The position numbers and the translations under genes were made by a program. From Rostratula benghalensis (Eukaryota > Chordata > Aves > Charadriiformes > Rostratulidae): DNA of 64,000 bases. The stretch spans positions 3,769,093-3,833,092 of the forward strand of contig VXAI01000038.1 of NCBI GenBank assembly GCA_013399305.1, given 5' to 3'. The notes under the pieces were generated by a model, which did not search any database, was not told where the DNA came from, and saw only the letters and a list, made by a program, of their open reading frames with translations. Shown piece after piece: positions 25,662 through 37,245 of the stretch. Each line of letters opens with the position of its first letter. Positions within the stretch are counted from its first letter, which is position 1.

Positions 25662-25689
25662 TTACCGAGATTTACCTAGATTTACCGAG
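25660..25689 (+). repeat. Three-copy 10-bp tandem repeat
   Basis: ATTTACCGAG, ATTTACCTAG, ATTTACCGAG: three copies with one substitution in the middle copy. It overlaps the end of the inverted repeat by two bases. Confidence 0.9.
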
Positions 25690-28600
25690 GGGAGCAGCAT
25701 ATATAGTATGGGTTGGGTTTTTTTTTCCCATTACCACAATGTCCTTCATTCTAAAGGACTGTTGTATTAATTCTCATGTAAAAAAGGCCCAAAAATCAAA
25801 TCATACTAATGTGACCGTGTAACTATAGAACATTAGACACTGAAACAGATTCATGATTTTATAACACAAAGATTTCTGCTTCCTTCGTATTATGGCAACA
25901 TCTACCTTTAAAAGTCTTTGTCACTTTTTGTTAAAGATAGAGGGGGGGGAAAAAGGAAAACATTCAAAGCCTTGAAAGTGTAAAGGAATAAACGAAGCTT
26001 TCTTTTTTTTAAAAAAACACCATTTATTTTCATTCAATTTAACTAAAGGAGATGGAAACAGAAAAAGATCTTTCAGGCAGTAATAACTGTTCTTTAATAT
26101 ATTACAGTTCAGGCATGTTGAAGTTTCATTCTGCTCTTTTGAAAATAACTTGGGTAAACACAAGGAGAATGAGTACTACTGGGAAAATAGAGAACACCAT
26201 TTCTGGTGTTGGCATATTCAAATTACCTCTAGGAGAAATTCAGCAGAATTACAGCATGGTATCAGCTACTCCAAAATATGGCAAAACTATACTAGCTTTC
26301 AGTTGAAGACAGAGGTTTTGTCTAACTTTTGATCAGGGGGTTAGAGAAATGTTGACAAGAAACCATCTTTGTTAGGAAGCTTTGGCTTCTTTGCTTTTTT
26401 AAGAGTAGATTAATGTGAAACAAATAGGTGGAAGAAGTCATATGAGAGATGCACAGCAACAACGTAAGCCAGTGCAACTATCAAGCTACAACAGAGGCTA
26501 AAAAGATTAGCATTGCTAAGATCTTAGATAATAGAGAGAGATACAAGTTCAAAAGGAATTGGTAAAAGGACTTGGGGACTCCAAAAGACAAGAACATTAG
26601 CCAGAAGAGCAGCTATCTATTCATCTGGCATCAAGTTTTAACTCTCCACGAGCACTAGCCAAGTGCAGTATTTCCTTCCCCTATCCAGCTCACTATTTGG
26701 CTCACCATGCAAGCTGAACTTGACACACCCATTTTGGTTTACAATTTCTCTAGAGTCTTAAAAGTCTTACACCTTCTTGTGTGGACTATCCCAACCTAAC
26801 AGTAACAAATGCCAAACTGTATAAACTAACTTGCACAACTCAGATATCTTTCCCCAACCAAGTAAGTAGATCTGATGTGCAGAAGACATCCTGCTCTGCA
26901 CTGCATTCTCTCCCCTTCTGCAGAAATCTGTAACTGAAATATCATTTTAGGTTGATATGACATGCAACATGAAGTACAGGACAAGTAATAAAAGACAAGT
27001 AGGAGGATGCCAGGTCCAGCTGAAACAATCAAGCCCAAATAACCATGAGTGATCTCTTAGTGATCTGTCCATCTGTCCATTAGCCATGCATCAGATCCCA
27101 GCACTTTAGTCTAAAGGAAAAAAAACTGGCCTAGATTCACTCCTCTAATGTTAAGCATGTACAAACTAAAAGTGCCTGCACAACCAGGGAGAAGAGTAAC
27201 AGAGCAGAGTGGAGATGCGAAGACAGGACATTCTACAGCAGTGGTTTTAAGCTCTTATTCCTGGTCATGTTGCTATCCTCAACTTCATCTGGTCCTTTCT
27301 CCAGCCTAGACTCCAAATCCCAGCCCCACTTTCCTTACTTAGGTTCCTCACTCTGTCCAAAACAGAGTGTTCCACAGTCTTTTTGCCTTTCCTGTTCCTG
27401 ATTTTACGAATCATATTTTAAGTCAGACACCTCTTTTCCAGCCAAGTCTTAGGGCTCCTCATTATCAACTGCCCCACAAATATGGCTCATCAATTCAGAT
27501 GGTGCAATTTGTTATTCTTCAACATGCAACTAAGAATATTTACTTTGCAAGAAATATTGACTTTTTTGCCTTTATCATTGACAGAACTTTGTAAGAAGAC
27601 AATACATTCTCAGTATCAACATAGCTTCAGACTCCTCACTACCCTTCGAAAAAGGCTCTCTCTCTCCTTCATTATAGTTGCACACTTGGGAAACAAAACA
27701 AAGACAAGAGAGATGCCTGTAGAGGAATGACCCGTGCTGCACAACATCTTTCAGATGAAGATCCTAGAGTCTAAGCAGACAGATATGCTTTATGTGAAGT
27801 ACTTACATAAATGGGAGTAAGCAACCCACATGCTACAATTCACTGTAATTTTTATGCAAATACCTGCAAGTACATTCAACTGCTGTCTCTCTTCCTCTTC
27901 AGGAAAAGAACAGTCTAAGAGGAGTCACTGAAATGGTTTAGTCCAGTTTCAGGTTTGAACTGACAGCAACATAGAACACAATAACCTGTAGGGCTTTCAT
28001 ATCCACATACTCAGTTTTAAATCCCTATTATAGGTGCCACCATCTTTCCCTTCTGAGCAATCAGAAAACTGCCCATTAACCACCATCTATTCTGACTCGG
28101 ACCAACACAGCTGAAAAATGGTTGCTCAGTGTCGTATTTCAGACAGCACTTGGCAAACCTAGGGGAAGAAAGATATTCTGTTATTTTAGTGAGACTGTGG
28201 TTCACAAAGCTAGAGTGGCACCAAGTGGTGAGCAGCTGAATTTGGGTCTTACATGTGTATGACTTGAGTTACAGTAGTAGTCACACTTGATATACTAGTA
28301 GCTAAACTACAATGGCTCAACAGCTCACTTTTACCGGGAAGTCCAGATTTACCAGAAATCTTACTTAATACACACAGGCACAACCTAACAAAGGGTAGAG
28401 CTTCCCACGGAATAGTCCTAAGTGATTGAAGTTCAGAACTATTAAATCAACAAAAAGCATAGGAATGTCAGTAATGAGAAGGAAGTGAACAAACTATCCT
28501 AATCTTCATGGCCATATACAACCACAATTAATCTTTATCAGACACTTTGACTTTTAACACTCAAGGCCATCCAATCCTCCATGCCATCACATTTTAATTC

Positions 28601-30130
28601 TAAAAGGAGCACCTTTGCATTTATTTGCCTCCTTTCTAGGATCTGTGACATGTGCACCACCACCCCCATTCTTAAAATGTCTTGCACATTGTTGCTTCTC
28701 TTAGCAGTTCAGAACCAAGAGAAACAAACACACATACACAAATGAACACCAACCAAAACCTCCACCAAAACCAAGAACACTACGCCTTCAAAGATCAAAA
28801 CAGAAAAAGGATTTTCCCCTGTGATTAGTCATATAAGCCATATATTTCACCCCACTCCTCCTCCCCACAATACATTAGGCCACTAATCAAACCTGGAGGA
28901 ACAGAAGAGGAAGACAGATGAGTATTTCCATGAATAATAGCACAGGGAGCCAGGGGGGAAGGGGGAGCAGGGAGAAAGTAAAGTACACACATTCACACAT
29001 GTGCCCTTGTTCCCATGCTGTCATTCTCAATGAGGAAACCCTACAGTTATTTCAAGGACACCGGTGCATTATTTCTAGGGAAAATGAGAGCTTGTTTTCA
29101 TCGAGCATTTGTACTGGCTAACACCTAGTAGGAGCTATTATTTACCTAGGCAGCTGACAAAAGTGCTCATTCTCTTGGAACAAAGTATTTGAAGCCAAAC
29201 ATTTCTTGGCTACTCTGGCCTAGCTTTTCCAGTAGCGAAAGGCAATTTCACCTTTTGCCTGGTGTAACAGATACGTTGAGAATAGAAAAGTCATTGTCAT
29301 AGGAACAGTAACTAAAACCAAAACTGCCTGAATATCCTCACAAATCTGAAAAACGTTAGCTGTGATTACTACTATAACCAGATCCTTAAAGAGAGGAACA
29401 GGAGATATCTTCGGAGGTATGTATAATTAAGAACCCACAGACAAGGTCAGTTACACAGTTTACAAATTATTTCTGTATTTACAGAATAAAAGTTCTGGAA
29501 AAGTGAGGAACTGAACTTCTTAAATCAGGTCTTTATTGTACACAATGAATCACAATAATGATGGTAGGTTTATAATACACTAGTAATGTAGCCCTAGACT
29601 GTAGCTGGTGGTTATTTCACTTAAGCAATTTGAAAAACAGCGTAGGCTCAGAGGTTCAAGCAGCCGTGTAAGTCCCTGAAGGTAACATGAATCGCACCCC
29701 AGCGTAAACAGGTTTTTTAGCTTCCAGGTAGCAAGGCTCAGTCTTCACTTCAGAAGTCAGACGATGCATAATAAGACAGATGCAGATTTTTACCACATGA
29801 AACCACTAAATGTCTCATAGGGTTTTTTTAGATTTAAATTCAAGATCAGGTGGTCAACATTCTGTTTATAATGTCCAACCACAAATTAATACTTTGTCCA
29901 TAAGCTCTACTTTCTTTTCTACTTTTAACAGATGGTAGCAGTGTTGCTCTACACATTAACAACAACTAATTTCCAACTCCAAAACAAGTAAAATTATCTT
30001 TGTATCATCTCCCACTGAGAGGTAATTAATGGATAGATGCAAGCTGCTTGGAGATCCTCCAATAAGGGCTTTTTTGTTTATGGTTTTTGGGTTTGGTTTG
30101 GGTTTTGATTTTTTGAGAGTCTTGGGTTTG

Positions 30131-30154
30131 TTTTTTTTTTTTGGGGGGGGGGGG
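30131..30154 (+). repeat. T12G12 homopolymer junction
   Basis: Twelve T are followed directly by twelve G, within a wider T/G-rich stretch (about 30070-30180) with repeated GGGTTTGG and GGGTTTTG motifs. The opposite strand is C12A12. Such junctions are hard to sequence, so run lengths are uncertain. Confidence 0.9.
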
Positions 30155-30880
30155 AAACAGTTCAGCTGCATTTTTTTTATAAATAAGATACTGTATTCTA
30201 CAGTATTGCAGTTGATTTTTGTGAGATAACTCATACCTCACTTCATTCTTTCACGCTTAAACCCAAGCTTCACTAAGACTAGCTGCATCTGAGGCATCAC
30301 TACCTTCACTTTCTGTCCCAGACTGAACAGCTTCCTCTGCCCAAAGTCCAAACCTCCTAAAAGCTAGAGAATGAAGCCTGTGGCAGAAGTGCTGGGGCAC
30401 ACTGCTTCATGACTTCCCTGTCTACACCAACTCCAGCCCTTTGTCCAATTTCACTATTGACAGGAGTTTTATGATTAGAATTTTAAAGATTTGCTGTAAA
30501 TTCATGTAGTGTATTTGTACCAAGCACAACGGGGTCCCAATCTAAAGAGCCAAGTTTCCTACTAATTGCTATTTATTATGTAAGCTTTGAAAGTAACAAG
30601 GTAGTAGGGCTGTGTTGTCTGCTAAGACACAGATCCCTTTTTGCTTCTATTTCGGTCATTATAAACAATGAGAGGGGAAAAAACACAGAAAAATATCCCA
30701 GCGTTCAATGAGGTTAGCATACAGCCATTTTTATGAACTGTACAAGGACAGCTATGCTTCCTTGGAGAAGTGGAAACTCAAATAGTATTTTACAATAGCA
30801 CTCATCTCCTTGGAGATGTGGCCACTGAGAGGCAAGTGTTTTGAGAACAAACAAAAAAACCCCTACCTTCCAATTTATTC

Positions 30881-31345
30881 TAAATGAGAAGTTGCATGTT
30901 TTGCTGCATTTTGAATTCTCTCATAAATGAGTGCTTATCCCGGGATCAGTGGATGTGGATGAATGGCAAACTAAAGTACCAATTGCTTTCTTAACAGAGG
31001 AATTATCTGAAATCAGATCTTCTTTGTTGGATGAAACCTAAATTGCAGAGGGAATATTTAACCACGTAAGGAGGAAATCCATAGATAAGCTACCAGACTA
31101 CAGTTAGCAGAACTAATTGGCTTTATCACTCTTCTTTCACATGAGCTTCTAATAGAATGCTTTCTCTAAATATCAAAATTTAGTGTCATTAATATCATCT
31201 GATGCAGATTTGTTAATAATTAGGCTTTAACGACAACAAAGTGCTGGCATTTGGATTGCTTAGCAGATAAGACTCGCATTTGCTCAAAAGACCCCAAGTC
31301 AAGTTCACCTTTCAATGAGTTTAGTGGCATTTTCAACTGCAGCTG
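30881..31345. other. Candidate conserved non-coding block
   Basis: About 465 bases are repeat-free, without a sustained frame, and dense in regulatory-type cores. These include TCATAAAT, GATAAG (31074, 31266), ACTAATTGG, TCATTAATATCATC, TTAATAATTAGG and a CAGCTG E-box near 31340. The texture resembles developmental enhancers in gene deserts. Only alignment can show conservation, so confidence is low. Confidence 0.3.
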
Positions 31346-34300
31346 TTAATACTGACTCATGAAAACAGTAATTCTCATGAAGGCTGATATATACTTCGCA
31401 GTCCTCAATGACTGACCCTCTTTCACATCAGGCATATTTATTTTGCCTTTGTTTTGCCTACCTACCCTGTTCCTCAATTCAGAGTTTACAGTTCTCTTTG
31501 GATTTTGAAGTACACATTCTGACATTGCCACAGAAGAATTGACAACTGCATTCCAAGACATTGTTTACTATCAAGAATTGCTCATCTCTGTCACATGTGC
31601 TACAAATACCCCACCTTTCGCATCTCCTTTAGTTATTAACTGCTGCACAAAAAAGCCTAGATTCTTTGATAATAACCACTGTGCACAGAGATACACAATG
31701 CAAAGACTACTGTATAGTAGGAGAAGGGCTCATTTTCAGTTACTGCTGTCATATATGACTGTGCTTAGTTTCATTTAATTTGCTTTCAGAGAGCATTACA
31801 ACTGGCTGAAATATCCAAAAGGCCACTAATTATCCTTCTTGAAAGAAAAGAATTACAAGGAGTTTCTCATAAATGTCCTTTTACTTCTCTTAGTTCTGTC
31901 TAATCACTTGCTGCTTGTCTGCAAATGGATTTGGTCTCATACATAGTAATAATGATGACAGATGTTTTTCTGCCAGTCAAACTTAACATTCAAACTTCAG
32001 TTGATTATTATGAGTAATCTACCATTTCCTCTATAATTAAGGCTGCAACTTTGTTCCCATTAAAAAGTTCAATTTTGACCTCCCACTCACATCTATAAGT
32101 GAAGAAGAACTTAAGTGATATGTGAGAATCATGGCAGAAGACAACTTTTTGTTCACATTCAGAGTAAATTGAAGGAGGAAGTTCCAATTTATGGTGATGC
32201 ATTATAGATATTGCCACCTGTCAGTTATCTGTCACTTTATTGGAGGGAGAGAAGGAGGAAGAAGAAAGCAATACAACTTCACGGGACTTAAAGCATGTCT
32301 TCATGCCCAGAACTGAAGCAGAGACAACAGAAGTCTGATTTTAAATGTAATTGACAGCTCCTTTACTAAGATCAGGATGAAGTATGAGCTCAGGAATAAT
32401 AGGCAACAAACAATCACTATAGCTATCTTCCCTCTCCTTTTGCCTCATTAAAACCACCTACCTACCTCAGCCACAGAAATCTAAACTCCATCAGTAAGAT
32501 GACTCAAAGAAAAGCAGAAAATTTTCCTAACACAGCAGAAATTATTTGGATGAGCTGAACATAGTCCAATGATAACTGATTTGTAATGTTCCAGTATTAT
32601 AGGTACTCACTGGATTTCTAAAAAGTCTTATTTGTGCAGTCTCTAACAGAGAAAGAAGGAAGGTGATATGATGTAGTTTAATGAATTTATCTACTGACAA
32701 TCTAATGCACAAGGACAATGTTTTGTTACCCAGAGTCCAATTTTAAAAGTTATTAAGATTTTAATAGGCTCACTAGATGGGTATGTTGACTCTGACAACC
32801 TAATTTAGGCTCACTGGCAGTTTCAGAGATGCTGTATTACGTGGTGGAGCTGGCCAGTTTAAATAAACTCTGTACTTCAGAACATCCACAAACCAAAATA
32901 AACTCTTCAGTATAGCTGAGGTTAAAGGATTTGAAAACAACTGAGGGATGGGAATAGGCAATATAGAGCCAGGGCCCATAATGAATTTCTAAATAGAGCT
33001 GTGTTTATTAAGTAGGACAGAAGGCACCAAGGAACAGCCTTTGTAAACAGTTTAAGAAGAAAGAAAAATAAGTTTGTTTTTCCTACTCCATGCAAACACA
33101 CGCAGTGGTAGCGGGGAGGACCGAAATACAGCTTAAGGAAACTGTAGATTAGAAATTTGTTTTTCTAAAAACCCGTTTCATTCCAGAACCTGTGGTTACT
33201 CGAAAATTGTAATCATTTTTCAGTCACAAGCCATGAATAAAAAAAACAAAAAAGAAAAATTACTTTATGGTTGGGAGTTCTATTGTCTGACATTTTTTCC
33301 TCTACATCATTTGGTTTTATCTTGTCAGGAACAAAATAAAAAGGAGGAAAGTGAAACAAAATCTTGGTACCAACTTTTCCATGGCAGTACACTTATTTCT
33401 AATAGTTTTTCCTTTATTCCAATTACCCAAGAAACAAGCTTGTAACTGATGTTGTTCCTCAGCTGCTAAAAAGCATTTAGGAATAGTAAACCGAAACTTA
33501 AGACTATCCATTTACTAAGGGCAGTTTATTCCCTCACTGAAGATCCTCCTAAGCACTTGAAAGCAGGATAAGCCTTTCTAGCAGAAGCTGTGGAAAATAA
33601 AAGAAACTGCCAAAACACTTGTCCACTTCTTTTTTTTTTCCTGTATCAGCAGGCATGACGTTTTCCATTAAACAAATTTTTGCAACTCTAGAAAGACAGA
33701 AGAACTCAAAATTATAATCAGATATTAGTACTTAAAGCTATGCATTTGAATCTACTCTTTCAACCTTATTTTGAAGTGCTTTGCAATTCCCCCAGACAGA
33801 GTTACAGACAGAACAGTTTACATTCTGTCAACGTGCGGTACAGTAAGATCTGCAGGAAATGCTAACACAACCATTTCTACCTAAAGAAGATCCAAATGCT
33901 TACAACACCCCACCTCCCACACACCCCAAAAAACCCACACAACAGCCTTAAAACCAAAACGCTGGCACCAAACATGTAAAGCTTGCAGTAGACACTGCAC
34001 AGCAACTGGAGCATTCTCCACTATCCTTTACACTGCACAGGAGGTGCTTTGAGAGAGAATTCTTTTCAGCAGTGGGAGACACTGAACCTGTTCAACAAAT
34101 AGTTCATGTTAAGGGCTACCAGTTCATTTGAAAGAATTCAAGAGCCGTCTTTTCACCTTGAGTACTTCTCCGTCTAACACCTTATTTACTTGAGTATTCT
34201 AAGTGTTTATGAGTCACTACAAAACCCTCAGTTTACATCCTATTGCCAACACTTCCTGGCATTTTCCCTGTTAAATGCTGCCACTATGTTCCCATCTCCT

Positions 34301-36414
34301 CTCATGGTTTAAGAGCATCTGCCTCAGGACATTGGCATGCAGTACTTGTTCACGGGTAAGGTGAAGGAACCAATTCTTTCCCTTGATGTCTTAGTTATTT
34401 TCCTGACTTGCCAAAGGAAAAGAAAATATGCATGCATCCGTACGATACACCAAAGCCTGAAATGGTAATGCAGTGGTAAGAGCGAAAGCTAATACATCCA
34501 GTTAGGTGGACAGTTGTCTTAATCCCGTATTTTCATTTGATCACAGGCCAGTAGCAATAGTGTGAAGTAGAATTCTTGAATAAGGCAGTTGAGTTCCTCC
34601 CAAACACTAATGAAGTTTGACCCAAGGATGCAATTCCTACTGCTTCTAGAATTCCACTAAACTGTTTAAATTTTATACCCTGCTAACTCCAGATGATCTT
34701 GTCCAGACAGCATTTCTTGGAATCTTGCTAAGCTTTAAGCCTCAGTGAAATCTTGCTGCTCATTGCTTCTGTAGCAATGCTTTGTTTTCCTCTTCAGTCA
34801 GACCACTGTGCTACAAGCTCCTTCTTTCAAAACATTTACCTTGTAAGGCAGGCTGAAGACCATCACTATATACCACCAGTACTGTCTCAGGGCCTTCGAA
34901 TTCAGAATTCATACCATTTCCTTATTCCTGAGTTGCATTTCTGTTTTGGGCTGGGTTTTCTTTGCAACGTTTGTCTCAATGAAGACACACATCACTGGCG
35001 TTTTATTCCTTGAGGCAGGAATAGGATGACAATTCTAACATTTATATTCTAGATTACAGAGTTCAGAGGAATGCCTGCCTTACCTGCTCCAGCTTTCGGT
35101 TGCTAGTACTGAACTTTTTGCCATCTCTCCAAGTTCATCATGCATATACTGAAATCTGAATTCTCCTTATTTCACCCACAGGCCCACAGGTGCATTTCAT
35201 TCATTGGAGCATAAGATAGATACTACTTACCGAAGCTCACCTAATTTTTCCATTGAAGCTGTTCTTAACAAGTAGTCTATTACCAACATGTGTCAGCAGC
35301 GGTGAAGCTATGATACACAGGAACTCCAGAGTCAGCTCCAGCCTGCAGCACACACCTCCACTAGATAAGATGGACTTTCACTCACTGAAGTGTCCCATCA
35401 GTGGGACTGTTGCATTTATCAGAGTAAGGAAGGATGGAAGGAATGATTGGTGCCCTAACAATGGCAGCACGGAATAAAGTATTATTCACCCTGCAATATC
35501 AAATACAAGGATGCACAGTTTCCTTAAGACACACAATGAAAATAGAAAAGAGAATTTAAATTAGCAGATAACAATTTGTTCAGCAGCAGAGAGGGCGAAT
35601 TCCATCTTCTCAGGTATAAGGCACAAAAACTGAACCACACTAAAATCCAAACACTTACTGACATATTAGCAATTCCATTCAGCCTCACACAGGCATCAAA
35701 TTGCACTCCAAAGGCACGAACTCTCTAGAGATGTAAGAGTTGGCATCTTCCACTTAACACTCCCTTCTCCACTAAACAGGAATCACAGAGTCTCTCTGAA
35801 CAGGCAACACTTTATTAATGTAATGAGAAAATCTCCTTTTCCATACTTGTAGTTCAACACCACATTTTACCCCTCTCTTTTCAATACTGAATCACAGCTA
35901 TGTTCACTTTGGTTTATCACTACAGCTAACCTGAATACACCAAACCCACTCAACAGCACTGCCATACTCAGTAATTCACTTCTCCCTTTTTCAAGTGCTA
36001 CATCACAGGTAATACAAAGAAATCACACATCTAAAACCTTCCAAACCAAGGGATGCAGCAGATGAACAGTGTTAGCACGCTACACTTGAACTGTCCTAAA
36101 ACAGCCTGACAGAACATGGGTAATAAGCTACACCTCTTAACAGCATTCTTGGGGAAAAGACATGCAGACAAACAAGAATTCCCAGTACTAATGAAGTTTT
36201 TCATCATACTACTGCCATGAAAACAATTAGCACAATTGCCATCTTAAGAACCCAAGGTACCACATAATTTTAAGGTGGCCTTGAAATCAGTACTGCCTGA
36301 AACACAAGCCTGAGTTACTGCTTATTAAAGAGAAAGAACTATCTGCACATGCATGACACATCTTTAAAAATGTCTTTGCATAAGACAGTGAGAAAGGATG
36401 AACACTTAACTTAC

Positions 36415-36474
36415 TTTGTGTGAGTAGATATCCATGTGTGGAGTAAACTCATCACTTGTGTGGAGTAGATATCC
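36415..36474 (+). repeat. Three-copy imperfect 20-bp tandem repeat
   Basis: Copies begin at 36415, 36435 and 36455. Copies one and three share the TGTG...GAGTAGATATCC core. Copy two reads TGTGTGGAGTAAACTCATCA and has diverged in its second half. The period is exactly 20 bases across all three. Confidence 0.8.
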
Positions 36475-36952
36475 CGTAACTGTGGAAGTGCTGGGTATTA
36501 AACAGCAGTACATAGAGTTCATTTCCTGGTGTCACAACATCCCTATGTGGCAACAGCCCTGGTAAGACAGAAGAGCTTCTGAGGACTGGTGGGGGGATAC
36601 TGCTGACAGAGACATCGCAAGTGGACCATAAGCCTGAGCCAATACTAAGGCTTTAGGATTCACTTTGTGGGTAAGTGCACAAAAAAATCACCTTCCATAA
36701 AAATCAAGTTCAGAACAAAGCACCACTACAAAACAGGCATTTCAAAATTACTACTGACTACTCTGCCAACATCACAATAAACCTTTTGAAACGTTTACTT
36801 GATCAACCTAATTAGTAATCTGTATCATCATGAAGATGAAAAGAATACAAACAATTATACATACTACACAAAACACATACATGTACATCTACTGTAAAAT
36901 CCCATACAAATTACCTGTCACAATTAAGTCATTCACAGTGAGAAGCCGATAT

Positions 36953-36966
36953 ATACACACACACAC
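36953..36966 (+). repeat. Short (AC)n microsatellite
   Basis: A dinucleotide AC run follows TATAT and ends in GCATGC. It is short, so probably of low variability. Confidence 0.8.
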
Positions 36967-36974
36967 GCATGCAC

Positions 36975-37245
36975 CACACCAATTATTCTGCACCTTTTTT
37001 TTTTAAATTAAGATAATGGGCACACTGCTGCTAGTGGGCAAATCCTCATCATACATTGTATCACCCTTCCTAGCAATTGTGATGAAAACTACAGGTGGAG
37101 AGAGATTATAATGGGAACATCTAATTGAAATTCATCTCCATTTTGCCTCAGATGGAAGACACGCTGCTTGAGCCCCGAAACACATTCAATTTCATTCAAA
37201 TTGTATGCAGATTTTTCAGGCAAAACTGAATTTTCAAGAAAAAAA
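36975..37245. other. Candidate conserved non-coding block
   Basis: Apart from a T run at 36993-37000, the sequence is complex. It carries balanced motifs such as TAATTGAAATTCATCTCC, CAATTGTGATGA, ACAGGTGGAG (E-box) and two ATTCAA(A)TT-type repeats near 37185-37202. No frame is kept until a 99-codon plus frame begins at 37205, which has no family resemblance. The enhancer reading is inference from texture. Confidence 0.28.

Larger units (their letters stand above)
22276..30880. other. Unique non-coding DNA
   Basis: No gene is supported over about 8.6 kb. Short frames with no family resemblance occur on both strands; the longest is 92 codons (29956-30234 minus), a product of the T/G-rich tract. 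Local structure includes the hairpin with tandem repeat at 25636-25689, an ATACGTACGTAT palindrome at about 25051, and the T/G tract at 30070-30154. A weak ATCCCTTTCCAACCT string at 24106 recalls a CR1 3' end but lacks the rest of the element. Confidence 0.55.
31346..36970. other. Unique non-coding DNA
   Basis: No gene is supported. It contains a T run near 33629-33639, a C/A-rich stretch at about 33905-33960, a three-copy 20-bp repeat at 36415-36474, and a short (AC)n at 36953-36966. Open frames stay below 90 codons and lack recognisable motifs. Confidence 0.55.

Noticed and set aside
29524..29552. TTTATT as a minus-strand poly(A) signal of a 3' UTR
   Set aside because: TTTATT hexamers are frequent by chance in this AT-rich DNA and no coding exon lies upstream on the minus strand.
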